From assembly GCA_965204695.1 (NCBI GenBank), contig OZ242007.1, forward strand, positions 3,906,001 through 3,970,000: a DNA stretch of 64,000 bases. The letters are read 5' to 3'. The position numbers and the translations under genes are program-made. The stretch is from JAHEKD01 sp965204695. Its GTDB lineage: Bacteria; Pseudomonadota; Gammaproteobacteria; Arenicellales; JAHEKD01. Numbering within the stretch: the first letter of the stretch is position 1; every line of letters starts with the position of its first letter. Shown piece by piece: positions 36,841 to 45,778 of this stretch. Under the pieces are notes generated by a model. The model did not search any database, was not told the DNA's origin, and worked only from the letters and a program-made list of their open reading frames with translations.

Positions 36841-37960
36841 ATTGATAAAGTCGACGACATTCACCGTTAAGAGTACGTAACAGCCCATATTGTGTTGAGA
36901 GGAAAATCGTTTGATGATCTAGAGTGCTCAGTTGCAGTTCGAGTAAATCTGAGCTGTTAGGAATGTTGTGAATATATGTAGTAATTGATGATTCGATTTC
37001 TAAGTCTACCTCTATGAATTTATTCGTATATTCCACTAATCCAGTAGCAGGGTTGGTCACAGGAGATTGGGTAATTATAAATAAGTGCTTATTAATTGAT
37101 GTTAAACCGGTATTAATCAATGATCCGGAATCTAATTCAAGAAAATATCCTTTATGGTTATCAGAAAAAACAGGGCTGGACTCTAAGTCAATCAACTCAG
37201 TCTTATCGATTGGCAGAGGTGTTGGTTGCGAAGTAAGTAAAGAACTATCGAGCAGTAAATATAAAGTGTTATTGGCAGTTGGTGATACAGCAGAGGTGTT
37301 TTGAACTGTAAAAACAATCGCCAATTTTGTGTTTTGCCCGAAATTAATCTGTACAAAATCAGGGCGGCTAAAGCTTTGGTCTGTAGTAAATTCTAAATCA
37401 ATAAGCAATTCAGTGAAGAGACTGGTTTTCCAAATGTTTCCGTCAGATGAATCAAATTGATAAATAACGTCGGTGGTTGAGTCCAAGTCGAAATCAAGGA
37501 GATAAAGTGAATCAATTTGATTTGAAGCAGTACCAGTACTCACTTCTAAGCAGCTCAGGCCAGTCTTATGATTAGAGGTTTGAATAACAGGGCTCGTCAC
37601 CTTAGCATCTAGCATGAGGATGCGAGAATGATATAGGCTGTTAAGGCTATACCCTGGAAATGGTAAATCAATTGTCAATTCAGTATCTAAGTTTTGTACT
37701 GAGACAAAATTGTGATTATTAACTTGATGATTGCTAGTTTCATTTAAGGGAAGACTATTGAGATCTATTCCAGTTAGAAGAGTTGCTATTTTGACTTTCA
37801 TGTTAGTAAACAACAGATCACTGGCATTACCTAAAAGATGATTAAGATTAATTTGTTTTTTAAATCCTGAGTTGGTTTGTAGAACAACGATTGATGTCAT
37901 GCTTGTTAAGGTAATAATAATCAACACAAGCAAGATGACAGAACCGTATTGTTTATGCAT
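36821..37960 (-). CDS. PilX-like protein with a possible PilY1-related C-terminal part
   Basis: A 379-residue protein starting MHKQYGSVILLVLIIITLTS, the membrane helix of PilX-type minor pilins without the Glu5 prepilin motif. PilX normally has 150-200 residues. The extra region contains SLYLLDFDLDSTTDVIYQFD and DGNIWKTSLFTELLIDL, which recall the calcium-site/propeller repeats of PilY1 (in the style of DLQGNLWRFD), then RPDFVQINFGQNTKLAIVF. I read it as a compact PilX/PilY1-like hybrid; the PilY1 part is inference. It overlaps pilE and pilW slightly. Confidence 0.6.
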   Translation of the reverse strand: MHKQYGSVILLVLIIITLTSMTSIVVLQTNSGFKKQINLNHLLGNASDLLFTNMKVKIATLLTGIDLNSLPLNETSNHQVNNHNFVSVQNLDTELTIDLPFPGYSLNSLYHSRILMLDAKVTSPVIQTSNHKTGLSCLEVSTGTASNQIDSLYLLDFDLDSTTDVIYQFDSSDGNIWKTSLFTELLIDLEFTTDQSFSRPDFVQINFGQNTKLAIVFTVQNTSAVSPTANNTLYLLLDSSLLTSQPTPLPIDKTELIDLESSPVFSDNHKGYFLELDSGSLINTGLTSINKHLFIITQSPVTNPATGLVEYTNKFIEVDLEIESSITTYIHNIPNSSDLLELQLSTLDHQTIFLSTQYGLLRTLNGECRRLYQYEDHGI

Positions 37961-38771
37961 TGAGGTTTGGTAGTGCTATGAGTTTTGAAATTGAAAAAGG
38001 CAGACTCTGAATCTTGATTTCTATATGAAGGTAGATAGCGATGACTTGGTTCCAGTCAGAAACATTGCTAGCCTTTTTGAACACCAGAGCCTCTGTGCTA
38101 ATTTTTTCGGCATAAGCAATGCTTAACGCTTTAATGTTATCGATTAATGGTTCATTGCGAGTATTGCCTGACTTATTTAAATATTGACGGTATAAAACCG
38201 TCTCATTGTCGATATCCCGGATGTAATAAACAATAGATTGAAGTGGATAAATCTTGCTATTTGGAACATTATGAAGAGTCGCATTATTGCCTCGAGCAAT
38301 CTCGGCTACAGCACAGTTAGTCAGATAGAAAGCTCGATTTGGGTTAACTGTTAAACTATTCGAATTCAATGATTCGGCCAAATCGGCCAGCATCAGGTGA
38401 ATGGCATCATGATCACTGCTGATATTCGAATTATCAAAATATGGTGTGGTTGGATTCCAGATTCCGCTATGATTAGCAGCTAACCAGGGATGTTCTAACT
38501 GGTTTTCATTTGAAATAGGTTGTCTAAACAGACGATCACGAATGTTATTACGATTGAACAAGCAACCCTTTGCACCACTGGATTTAATGTCTATCTCGAA
38601 CTGTTTGAAGGATTGTCGTAACTGATTTACCCCTAAAATAATTTTCTGTTGGTGATCGGCAGCTCTTAATCCAAGATTATTAATTGGCACCAAAGCACCA
38701 ATGATAATTACGGATAGTGACATAGCAATGAATAATTCAATCAAAGTATGACCTCGACAGTTCCGATTCAT
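37953..38771 (-). CDS. pilW: Type IV minor pilin PilW
   Basis: 272 residues with the leader MNRNCRGHTLIELFIAMSLS (cleavage after G, His instead of Phe at +1, Glu5) and a long C-terminal domain, as in PilW (250-350 residues). Minor pilins form the initiating complex at the pilus tip. It overlaps the genes on both sides by 4-8 bases. Confidence 0.85.
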   Translation of the reverse strand: MNRNCRGHTLIELFIAMSLSVIIIGALVPINNLGLRAADHQQKIILGVNQLRQSFKQFEIDIKSSGAKGCLFNRNNIRDRLFRQPISNENQLEHPWLAANHSGIWNPTTPYFDNSNISSDHDAIHLMLADLAESLNSNSLTVNPNRAFYLTNCAVAEIARGNNATLHNVPNSKIYPLQSIVYYIRDIDNETVLYRQYLNKSGNTRNEPLIDNIKALSIAYAEKISTEALVFKKASNVSDWNQVIAIYLHIEIKIQSLPFSISKLIALPNLNA

Positions 38772-39052
38772 GGTATCAACTCACAATTATCCTGATGAGT
38801 AATAAGGCAGTTTAATAATTCATAATCACTGTCAGTACTGATATCTGAATAGATTTGGTTGAGTTCTTGTAAAAATGCTAATTGTTGTTGTGTTTGTAGA
38901 TGCTGAAATTCGACCAAATTTGAATTCGACGAATTTTGTGAGAAATGAAATATTTGAAATGAACCGACAGCAATAATAGAAAGCAGCAAAAGGCTTATGA
39001 GTATTTCGATCAGGGTGAAACCGATATGTAGTAGGCTTTCCTTATTTTGCAT
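38768..39052 (-). CDS. pilV: Type IV minor pilin PilV-like
   Basis: 94 residues from ATG 39052, MQNKESLLHIGFTLIEILIS, with G/FTLIE cleavage and the hydrophobic helix. GGAAG lies five bases upstream of this ATG. Shorter than usual PilV (150-190), so the C-terminal domain is reduced. First gene of the cluster; no FimU/FimT gene precedes it. Confidence 0.75.
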   Translation of the reverse strand: MQNKESLLHIGFTLIEILISLLLLSIIAVGSFQIFHFSQNSSNSNLVEFQHLQTQQQLAFLQELNQIYSDISTDSDYELLNCLITHQDNCELIP

Positions 39053-39217
39053 CATCACTTCCATGTGTGAACTTACTGAGACAATATAACTAATCCAACA
39101 AGCTGTCAAATTCCTTTAATAAATTCGTCAATTATTTTCATTAAATCAATTTAATTAAATGATTTAGTTTGCTAGAATGCGCAACTTGAAAATCAAAAAC
39201 CATTAATCTTTGCCTCT

Positions 39218-40168
39218 ATGAATGCCCTGCGGAAAGTTGTGCTATTAATTGTGGTATTTTTTCTCAATCAGGCTTTGTTTGCTGCGGAAAAAGTATTGGC
39301 AATCAAAATCCCGGAAATAGGTATTTCAACTCAAAGCTCTACTATGATTGAGAAGGAATTACCCAAGTCTCTAGATTTTTTTACCCCGAAGATCGTGGGT
39401 GGTGTGCCAGCCGCTCGTAATGAATTTCCAGAATTCGCCCAACTTTTTGTCGATGGGTTGGATGGATTTGTTTACTCTGTTTGCGGAGCCACGTTAATTT
39501 CTAATACTAAAATTCTAACTGCAGCACACTGTACTGTTGGTATAAGCCCATCAAGATTCTATGTGCTGCCAAATTTTTATTCGTTTAACGACAACGTTAC
39601 TTTCGGTGATTTGATTCAAATTGTGGCTAAAAGGGAACATCCCAATTATCAACAATCGACCCGGTTCAATAATGATGTGGCGGTTTTGACAATGAGCCGC
39701 ACCTCGAATACCTTGGCTGCTAAAATTTTTGCAGGCCAGGATCAACTTACTGGCTATTCCGCCACGGTTATTGGAACTGGGGTTACCGCTGAAGGAAGTG
39801 ATAATCCTCCACCAACGTTACGTAAAGTAACCATTCCAATTGTCAGTAATGCTGTTTGCCGAGGTTCATATGGAGTTTCAGCAATTACAGATAGTATGCT
39901 CTGTGCCGGATTGGTGAGTGGAGGCCGAGACTCATGTCAGGGTGATAGTGGAGGGCCACTTTGGGTAACATATGAAGGACAAAAAACTCAGGCAGGAATT
40001 ATTAGTTGGGGAAATGGTTGTGCTCGACCTAACTTTTATGGTGTTAATTCTAGAACCAGTGCCTTGATTGATTTCATTCTGCAGCATGCACCGCAGACCC
40101 AAATAGTTAAAGAAAGATCTGATTCTATTGTGCCAATTCTGCAATTGTTATTGGATGATTCTGAATAA
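39218..40168 (+). CDS. Secreted trypsin-like serine protease (S1 family)
   Basis: 316 residues: signal peptide (VVLLIVVFFLNQALFA), a propeptide, then IVGGVPAARNEFP, the typical activation site. The catalytic triad is in TAAHC, NNDVAVL and GDSGGP, with conserved disulfide cysteines. An Asp six residues before the catalytic Ser (GGRDSCQGDSGGP) predicts trypsin-like specificity for Arg/Lys. A chymotrypsin-fold exported enzyme is relatively rare in gammaproteobacteria outside Vibrio and relatives. Single gene beside the pilin cluster. Confidence 0.9.
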   Translation: MNALRKVVLLIVVFFLNQALFAAEKVLAIKIPEIGISTQSSTMIEKELPKSLDFFTPKIVGGVPAARNEFPEFAQLFVDGLDGFVYSVCGATLISNTKILTAAHCTVGISPSRFYVLPNFYSFNDNVTFGDLIQIVAKREHPNYQQSTRFNNDVAVLTMSRTSNTLAAKIFAGQDQLTGYSATVIGTGVTAEGSDNPPPTLRKVTIPIVSNAVCRGSYGVSAITDSMLCAGLVSGGRDSCQGDSGGPLWVTYEGQKTQAGIISWGNGCARPNFYGVNSRTSALIDFILQHAPQTQIVKERSDSIVPILQLLLDDSE

Positions 40169-40266
40169 CAATCCCCGAAACTCGATTAAATTGTGGTAGA
40201 TCTCACTCAGATTTCTGTGGTTAGCTGAGTCAGAATTCAAATGCACAAATTACCAATGCACCTAAA

Positions 40267-41781
40267 TTAAGCAGCTGATTGCTGAATTTTTATTTTCCAT
40301 TCACTCGGGCCGCTTTGGTGTACGGACTGTCCATCACTGGAAACAGCAACAGTAACCGGCATATCCTCGATCTCAAATTCGTGAATTGCTTCCATGCCAA
40401 GCTCCTCAAAAGCAACAACTCTGGATGCACGAATCGCTTTAGAAACTAAATAGGCAGCGCCGCCGACCGCGATTAAATAAACCGCTTTGTGTTTTTTAAT
40501 TGCATCAATTGCAACAGGACCGCGCTCAGCTTTACCAACCATGCCTAATAGCCCAGTTTGCTCTAGCATGAATTCAGTAAATTTATCCATACGCGTCGCA
40601 GTTGTTGGTCCTGCCGGACCTACAGCTTCTTCTCTAACTGGGTCAACTGGGCCAACGTAATAAATAAACCGATTTTTAAAATCCACGCCTTCAGGCAATC
40701 CTTGGCCAGAAGTGATTAACTCATGAATGCGTTTATGGGCTGCATCGCGGCCGGTGAGAAGTTTGCCAGATAGTAGAATCGTTTCTCCAGGTTGCCAGCT
40801 TTGTATTTCTTCTGCCGTTACCTCATCAAGATTCACTCTCCTGGAGCTGGCACCGGCATCCCAAGTGACTTGGGGCCAATCCTCAAGCTTGGGTGTGGGT
40901 AATTCAGCAATGCCAGAGCCATCTAGAGTGAAATGCACGTGACGAGTTGCAGCACAGTTAGGAATCATAGCCACAGGTTTTGATGCGGCGTGAGTTGGAT
41001 AATCCAGAATCTTGATGTCCAGTACTGTGGTTAAACCTCCAAGTCCCTGAGCGCCTATTCCTAACGCATTAACTTTTTCAAATAACTCAAGCCGCAATTC
41101 CTCGACTCGGTTTTCTGGACCTTTGGCAATCAGCTCCTGGATATTGATCGGATCCATCAATGACTGTTTGGCAAGTACCATGGCTTTTTCAGCAGTCCCA
41201 CCGATGCCGATACCCAGCATTCCAGGTGGACACCAGCCAGCACCCATGGTTGGGACTGTTTTCAACACCCATTCAACAATATCATCACTAGGGTTAAGCA
41301 TAGTGAATTTGGATTTGTTTTCAGAGCCTCCACCTTTGGCTGCAACAGTAATATCAACCTTGTTACCAGCTACCATTTTGGTGTGAATAACTGCAGGTGT
41401 ATTATCTTTAGTATTAATACGTTTGCCGGCAGGATCGGACAGAATTGAGGCACGTAGAACATTGTCAGGATGAAGATAAGCTTTACGCACACCCTCATTG
41501 ATCATATCTTCCAAAGTTAATTCGCTATCCCATTGCACTTCCATGCCGATTTCGACAAACACTGTAACAATGCCGGTATCCTGACAAATCGGGCGTTTGC
41601 CTTCTGCACACATACGCGAGTTAATTAATATTTGTGCCATCGCATCTTTTGCCGCCTTGGATTCTTCCATCTGATAAGCCTTATAGAGCGACTGGATATA
41701 GTCCTGAGGGTGATAATAAGAAATATATTGCAGCGAATCGGCAACGCTTTGAATTAAGTCATCCTGTTTGATAGTAGGCAT
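40267..41781 (-). CDS. fumA: Fumarate hydratase, class I (iron-sulfur)
   Basis: A 504-residue enzyme interconverting fumarate and malate. Cluster cysteines are visible in RPICQDTGIVT, GAGWCPPGMLGIGIGG and IPNCAATRH; the C-terminal beta domain has GPAGPTTATRMDKF and YLIAVGGAAYL. Oxygen-sensitive [4Fe-4S] type, single-chain. Single gene, convergent to the protease gene. Confidence 0.94.
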   Translation of the reverse strand: MPTIKQDDLIQSVADSLQYISYYHPQDYIQSLYKAYQMEESKAAKDAMAQILINSRMCAEGKRPICQDTGIVTVFVEIGMEVQWDSELTLEDMINEGVRKAYLHPDNVLRASILSDPAGKRINTKDNTPAVIHTKMVAGNKVDITVAAKGGGSENKSKFTMLNPSDDIVEWVLKTVPTMGAGWCPPGMLGIGIGGTAEKAMVLAKQSLMDPINIQELIAKGPENRVEELRLELFEKVNALGIGAQGLGGLTTVLDIKILDYPTHAASKPVAMIPNCAATRHVHFTLDGSGIAELPTPKLEDWPQVTWDAGASSRRVNLDEVTAEEIQSWQPGETILLSGKLLTGRDAAHKRIHELITSGQGLPEGVDFKNRFIYYVGPVDPVREEAVGPAGPTTATRMDKFTEFMLEQTGLLGMVGKAERGPVAIDAIKKHKAVYLIAVGGAAYLVSKAIRASRVVAFEELGMEAIHEFEIEDMPVTVAVSSDGQSVHQSGPSEWKIKIQQSAA

Positions 41782-41857
41782 ACTAGTTACTCAATTAAAC
41801 TGAATGAGGAGTTTAACAAATTAATTATCCAGTAGCTTTAATCTCTCCTGATTACCT

Positions 41858-42607
41858 TTAGTGTGTAAGTTTTAATGAAAATTGAGTGGACTGGTCGAGT
41901 GCTTCATTTTGTGTTTTGTTAACGAGTGAAGGTAATAAAAGATCATCAATATAACTAATATGGCTTCGCTTTGAAATATTATCCACGATGCACTGGATGA
42001 TGCTTTTTGTGTGTGAGTAACTTCTCGACATAAGTATTGATTCACTTTTTGCGTTTTGGTCTTGTTTCAGGTGAAAGTCCATAATGTTTTTGGGAGTTGG
42101 ATTGGTCTTCAACCAGTCCGTAAAAAGTCTATTTCTATAAGGAATAATATAATCAGCATTTTTTGATGAAGAAGTAGCAATAAACCAGGGCTGATCTAGG
42201 AGTTGTTGGTGTGTGAGAGTGCTGTTATTCCAGTCATAAATATCAATACATTGTTGCTTAAAAATCAAAAGCCTAAAGGGATTGAAAATTTCTTTAACAA
42301 ACTTATTCTCAAGCCAGTCAACGATTCTATGATATTTACCTAGTTCTAAAGCCTGGGTAATGATCTGTCCACGGCTAGTTTTTTTTTCTGCTTTGTGATC
42401 TTGATAGCGATTTAAAAGGCATAAAATTATTCCTGAGCTGAGCACACCAAACCAGGTTCCACTAGTCGCGCCATCAATAGGATATAGATAGTTAGTTGAA
42501 GGTTGTGTATCAATCCTCCATCCGGCTTCATGACGATCAACTCGTTCATCACGATTCATTGTCACAATTAGTGAATCGGAGCTAGTATACGCAGTGACGG
42601 TACACAT
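41858..42607 (-). CDS. NRDE (TANGO2-like) family protein
   Basis: A 249-residue protein beginning MCTVTAYTSSDSLIVTMNRDERVDRHEAGW with the NRDE motif (N-R-D-E) and GATSGTWFGV, the hallmark of the TANGO2/NRDE family. Eukaryotic TANGO2 has been linked to heme and lipid handling, but bacterial members lack a proven role. 14 bases after a DinB-like gene and in the same direction, so perhaps co-transcribed. Confidence 0.8.
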   Translation of the reverse strand: MCTVTAYTSSDSLIVTMNRDERVDRHEAGWRIDTQPSTNYLYPIDGATSGTWFGVLSSGIILCLLNRYQDHKAEKKTSRGQIITQALELGKYHRIVDWLENKFVKEIFNPFRLLIFKQQCIDIYDWNNSTLTHQQLLDQPWFIATSSSKNADYIIPYRNRLFTDWLKTNPTPKNIMDFHLKQDQNAKSESILMSRSYSHTKSIIQCIVDNISKRSHISYIDDLLLPSLVNKTQNEALDQSTQFSLKLTH

Positions 42608-42621
42608 GGGCTGATAAAAAT

Positions 42622-43131
42622 CTAAGCTGTATTTTGTTGACGCAAATTGCTGGCGGTGCTGGGCGCAATGCCAATATTGCTACTTAAAGTAATGTCCCAG
42701 TTTTTCGCTAATAATCTGATATAAGCAATATGATGAATGCTGTGATGAAGCAGATAGCAGAATTCTCGTGATAGGCTGCTTTGTGTGCTCAAGCTTTCAG
42801 TTTTCGAACTGGATACCTCGCTGTAAGCTACAATCGATTTATCCGAGAAAAGGGATTGTTCGAGCCACGTTGAAATCTCGTTAATTAATTGCAAAGCTGC
42901 TTCACTGTCTGACTCAACGCAACTGTTTCGATTGCGGGAATTATAGTTAATACAGCCAGTTTTCTGCCCTGCCTTAAGGGCTAGATAATGATCTAAGATA
43001 TGGCGAATGTGTTGACCGATACAAGATGTAGATGAAGCTGACAAAGAAGTATAGGCTCCTGGGGGTAAAGTATTAATTATTGTTTTAATCTGATTTAATA
43101 TTTTGATGTTTTCTTTGACAACTGTATCCAT
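42622..43131 (-). CDS. DinB-like four-helix protein
   Basis: 169 residues from ATG 43131. The spaced histidines in IGQHIRHILDHYLALKAG and CYLLHHSIHHIAYIRLL are where DinB/YfiT proteins bind a divalent metal. It is not a DNA polymerase. Function unknown; upstream of the NRDE gene on the same strand. Confidence 0.7.
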   Translation of the reverse strand: MDTVVKENIKILNQIKTIINTLPPGAYTSLSASSTSCIGQHIRHILDHYLALKAGQKTGCINYNSRNRNSCVESDSEAALQLINEISTWLEQSLFSDKSIVAYSEVSSSKTESLSTQSSLSREFCYLLHHSIHHIAYIRLLAKNWDITLSSNIGIAPSTASNLRQQNTA

Positions 43132-43384
43132 GATATTCACTTGATTTTGGTTAATAAAATCGTAAGACCCACGTTAGACTAAAAAAATCCCTCACAGGAA
43201 AAATTTATTACAGAAATAAAACTGCATGCCTTAGTGTGGGTATGGACACAATTCCTACGCGTAACTATGGGGAGAATAAATGCATCATTCTGTCTCAGTC
43301 CAAGTTAGCAAAACAGCAAATCCTCACAGCCTTTAAATTAATTAGTTACCAACTAGCCATAAAAGGAGTTAAAATTCGACATCC

Positions 43385-43461
43385 GCGCCCGTAGCTCAGT
43401 TGGATAGAGTATCTGGCTTCGAACCAGGTGGTCGGGAGTTCGAATCTCTCCGGGCGCGCCA
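43385..43461 (+). tRNA. tRNA-Arg(TCG)
   Basis: A 77-base cloverleaf: acceptor GCGCCCG/CGGGCGC, D-arm GTAGCTCAGTTGGATAGAG, anticodon stem CTGG/CCAG with loop CTTCGAA (anticodon TCG), T-loop GTTCGAATC, discriminator G and an encoded CCA. It is the insertion target of the adjacent element: an integrase gene ends 13 bases beyond. Confidence 0.95.
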
Positions 43462-43474
43462 TAAAATCAAAGAG

Positions 43475-44644
43475 TTAGCGAACATTTCCAACTGACCCTT
43501 TTTCCTGTTCCGACACTTTTCCGACAATCCTTTTTCCTTGACGACATACAAGTATCAAAGCTGGGCTTTGAGTCCGACCACGGTCTACGATTTTTTCAAC
43601 AGCATTGAGCAACTCTTGTAACTCGGCTGCCGAGTAATGCGTCGTAATATCACCGCTTGTATGTCCTAAAAGTGCCTTGCGGGTTTCCAGCGGAACACCA
43701 CCTGCGCGTAATCTGCGACCGAAACTGTGACGCAAATTGTGCACCCCTTTCAGGATACCGCGTTCCACCGGTAGTTCCGCTTTCTTCCATCCACGCTTCC
43801 ATGCGCTACTGTGCAGCCTTGCAAGGGGCCTTCCTCGATACGTAAACACGTTATCAGGATGGCTTCCACGCCGTGATTCAACCACGCGGCTTGCAATGCT
43901 GTTCAGCACCACCACTCGCTCAGTGCTGGTTTTGGTAATCGCTTCCGGCAGAATGAAGACCGAGGTCTCCAGTTCCGGCACGTCCACTTCCCAATCCCAG
44001 CGGAGTTGGCAAATTTCCTGTTCCCGGCAACCGGTATTTACGGCAAACAGCGCCGCATCAGCCAGATGCCGGGGTAAAATCCCGAACAGCTTATCCTGCT
44101 CTGCCCACGAAAGCGGGTAGGGTTTGGCCTGCTTACCCGTTACAGATAAGCGGGTCAATCTCGGCGGTGCCTGACGTAACCACGGTGTTCCATTATCGTT
44201 TCGCCAGACCCTTGCCGCCCGATTCAGTACAGCAGAGACAACTGCGATGGCATTATTAACCGATTTCGGTGCTTTACCCTTAGCTGTCTCATGTTCCACG
44301 AAGGCTTTTAGTGTGCCGTCATGAATTTGCTCCAGCGGGTACTGCCCGATAAACGGAAAAAGCTGATCGAGATGCATTGCCATCGTTTCAGCGGAAGGTT
44401 TTGCGGCTATCTCTTCGAGATAGCGCAAAGCCGCTTCCTCGAATAAATAGATGCATTCTTGCTTTCGCTGCACCACTTGCCTTATTTCTGCCAAACGGCA
44501 GATCAGGACTTTTTCTGCCTCAGAACGGCTAGTACATCCCGTGCTTTCACGGAGCCAGCCGCCTTCGAGCTCTTTACATCGTTTTTCGATATGCCAGATA
44601 CCACCTTTAAGGCGGAGCCCCGGCATTCTGTTGCGTTGTGACAT
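43475..44644 (-). CDS. Tyrosine recombinase (integrase) of the tRNA-Arg element
   Basis: A 389-residue phage/ICE-type integrase. Catalytic residues: Arg in NTGCREQEICQL, HxxR in VHNLRHSFGRRL, His in LLGHTSGDITTHYS, whose Tyr is the nucleophile. ATG 44644 is chosen because GGAGGA lies six bases upstream; the frame extends to 44689. The 3' end abuts tRNA-Arg, the usual position for an integrase that uses the tRNA 3' end as attachment site. Codons are more GC-rich than in the core region to the left. Confidence 0.9.
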   Translation of the reverse strand: MSQRNRMPGLRLKGGIWHIEKRCKELEGGWLRESTGCTSRSEAEKVLICRLAEIRQVVQRKQECIYLFEEAALRYLEEIAAKPSAETMAMHLDQLFPFIGQYPLEQIHDGTLKAFVEHETAKGKAPKSVNNAIAVVSAVLNRAARVWRNDNGTPWLRQAPPRLTRLSVTGKQAKPYPLSWAEQDKLFGILPRHLADAALFAVNTGCREQEICQLRWDWEVDVPELETSVFILPEAITKTSTERVVVLNSIASRVVESRRGSHPDNVFTYRGRPLARLHSSAWKRGWKKAELPVERGILKGVHNLRHSFGRRLRAGGVPLETRKALLGHTSGDITTHYSAAELQELLNAVEKIVDRGRTQSPALILVCRQGKRIVGKVSEQEKGSVGNVR

Positions 44645-44901
44645 ATATCGTCCTCCAGTATTGAGGCCATCGGACGACGCCCGTTGCAAGCTATATATTG
44701 ACTCACCCAGGCGTCTAATTCAAGCCTGTCAAAAGCAATGGACTGTTTACCGAGTGGAATTTCAGTGATGTAGGGCCGTACCATCGTATTAAACTTGTTG
44801 CGATCCATGCCAAGATAGCGCGGCGCATCACGAAAACGGATCAAGCGCGGTAAGAGCACCAGGTCGCTTTCATTGCTGTTAACTTTTCTATTCAGCTTCA
44901 T
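44503..44901 (-). CDS. Excisionase-like DNA-binding protein
   Basis: About 132 residues from ATG 44901. The core LPRLIRFRDAPRYLGMDRNKFNTMVRP ... PLGKQSIAFDRLELDAWVSQY is the winged-helix arrangement of AlpA/Xis-type excision factors. The 3' part overlaps the integrase start by about 140 bases in another frame, suggesting tight coupling. Longer starts (to 44961) are possible. It would direct excision of the island. Confidence 0.65.
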   Translation of the reverse strand: MKLNRKVNSNESDLVLLPRLIRFRDAPRYLGMDRNKFNTMVRPYITEIPLGKQSIAFDRLELDAWVSQYIACNGRRPMASILEDDICHNATECRGSALKVVSGISKNDVKSSKAAGSVKARDVLAVLRQKKS

Positions 44902-44930
44902 GACACAGAATATGCCAGTGGCTAAAGAGT

Positions 44931-44953
44931 TACGTCCTTGTACCAACCTTGTG
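44931..44953. repeat. 23-nt motif upstream of the excisionase gene, copy 1
   Basis: This segment matches 60481-60503 at 20 of 23 positions, including an exact 13-mer TACCAACCTTGTG. Both copies lie just upstream of a gene start, the other before the 60570 operon. A common regulator-binding site is the simplest explanation. Confidence 0.5.
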
Positions 44954-45006
44954 TCATACAAAGGAGTAAAGCCGGTCTTGAAGACTGGCTTTACTGGCCT
45001 AGGTGG

Positions 45007-45210
45007 TTATAAGCCCGGCGGTTTTGGATATGGCACGGCAAGGCGCTGTGCCATGGCACGCTGGATATTATCCAGACTGGCAAGTGCCGTACGGCGTTCT
45101 GGTGTGCCAGGTTTGCTTCGCCTCAGCTCCAGCGATACCGCGTTAAATAAACCGCAAAGTTCACTGTAAGATTTTTGATGTAATTCTGAGGCTGAGATAA
45201 TCCTGTTCAT
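45007..45210 (-). CDS. Small island-associated hypothetical protein
   Basis: 67 residues from ATG 45210 with an excellent AAGGAGA six bases upstream; longer readings have no such site. Sequence MNRIISASELHQKSYSELCG continues into a helical region and ends in PKPPGL. I recognise it only as the sort of small protein found next to integrases of gammaproteobacterial islands. Function unknown. Confidence 0.6.
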   Translation of the reverse strand: MNRIISASELHQKSYSELCGLFNAVSLELRRSKPGTPERRTALASLDNIQRAMAQRLAVPYPKPPGL

Positions 45211-45234
45211 GATGTTTCTCCTTTTCTTTGGAGA

Positions 45235-45306
45235 CCCCACCCATCGGGGCCTTTCCTTGCCCGTCGTCATCACAATCAATCGGTGGAAAGGACCCATGGG
45301 TGTGGG
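45235..45306. repeat. Inverted repeat in the leader of the 45210 gene
   Basis: CCCCACCCATCGGGGCCTTT CC (45235-45256) is an imperfect mirror of the segment 45285-45306 (GGAAAGGACCCATGGGTGTG GG), with a 28-base spacer. Arms are about 22 bases. On the minus strand it would fold just upstream of the Shine-Dalgarno, so a leader structure or protein-binding site is possible. Confidence 0.5.
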
Positions 45307-45521
45307 ATAGAAAAGGGAAAAAACAACAAAACAGGGTGCAAGCACGGCATTAGGAATGTGTCTTAATGCTTGAAGCTGTATGCACTTATTACGTGAAATC
45401 GTTTGGAGAGAGTCGGCTGTAACCCGCAGAGTTCTGCGGTTTTTCAGCATAGCGTTTACGATTCATTAAGAATTTAAGGTTTAAAATGAAACTATGAGTT
45501 GAATCTTAAGGGGTTGGTGCA

Positions 45522-45761
45522 ATGCAAATACGTATTAAAGGCGAAATGACTATGGCAGATATTCGTCAGGCGCTATTCGAAAAACTTCACGAAGTGGAAG
45601 ATGATTTTGCGGTACGCTATTCTCGGGGTGCAACTTTGTTTATCAATCCGACCAATGGCTTCGGTGATGATGTTGAACCCTATAATAAACACGGAAGAGC
45701 TGTTAACAAGCTCTACAGCAAAGGGCCATATCGTAGCGCCGCTGATGAATTCAAAGTTTAA
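45522..45761 (+). CDS. Small hypothetical protein upstream of the second integrase
   Basis: 79 residues, MQIRIKGEMTMADIRQALFE then FAVRYSRGATLFINPTNGFG. AAGGGG precedes the ATG by eight bases; an internal ATG at 45552 is less likely. It starts a run of three plus-strand genes ending with integrase 2. No family recognised. Confidence 0.6.
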   Translation: MQIRIKGEMTMADIRQALFEKLHEVEDDFAVRYSRGATLFINPTNGFGDDVEPYNKHGRAVNKLYSKGPYRSAADEFKV

Positions 45762-45778
45762 GAAAGGATGCTAAGCGT

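Noticed and set aside
44503..44961. Frame extension of the excisionase-like gene to 44961
   Set aside because: The first codon is TTG without a Shine-Dalgarno and the added residues lack homology to the winged-helix core.
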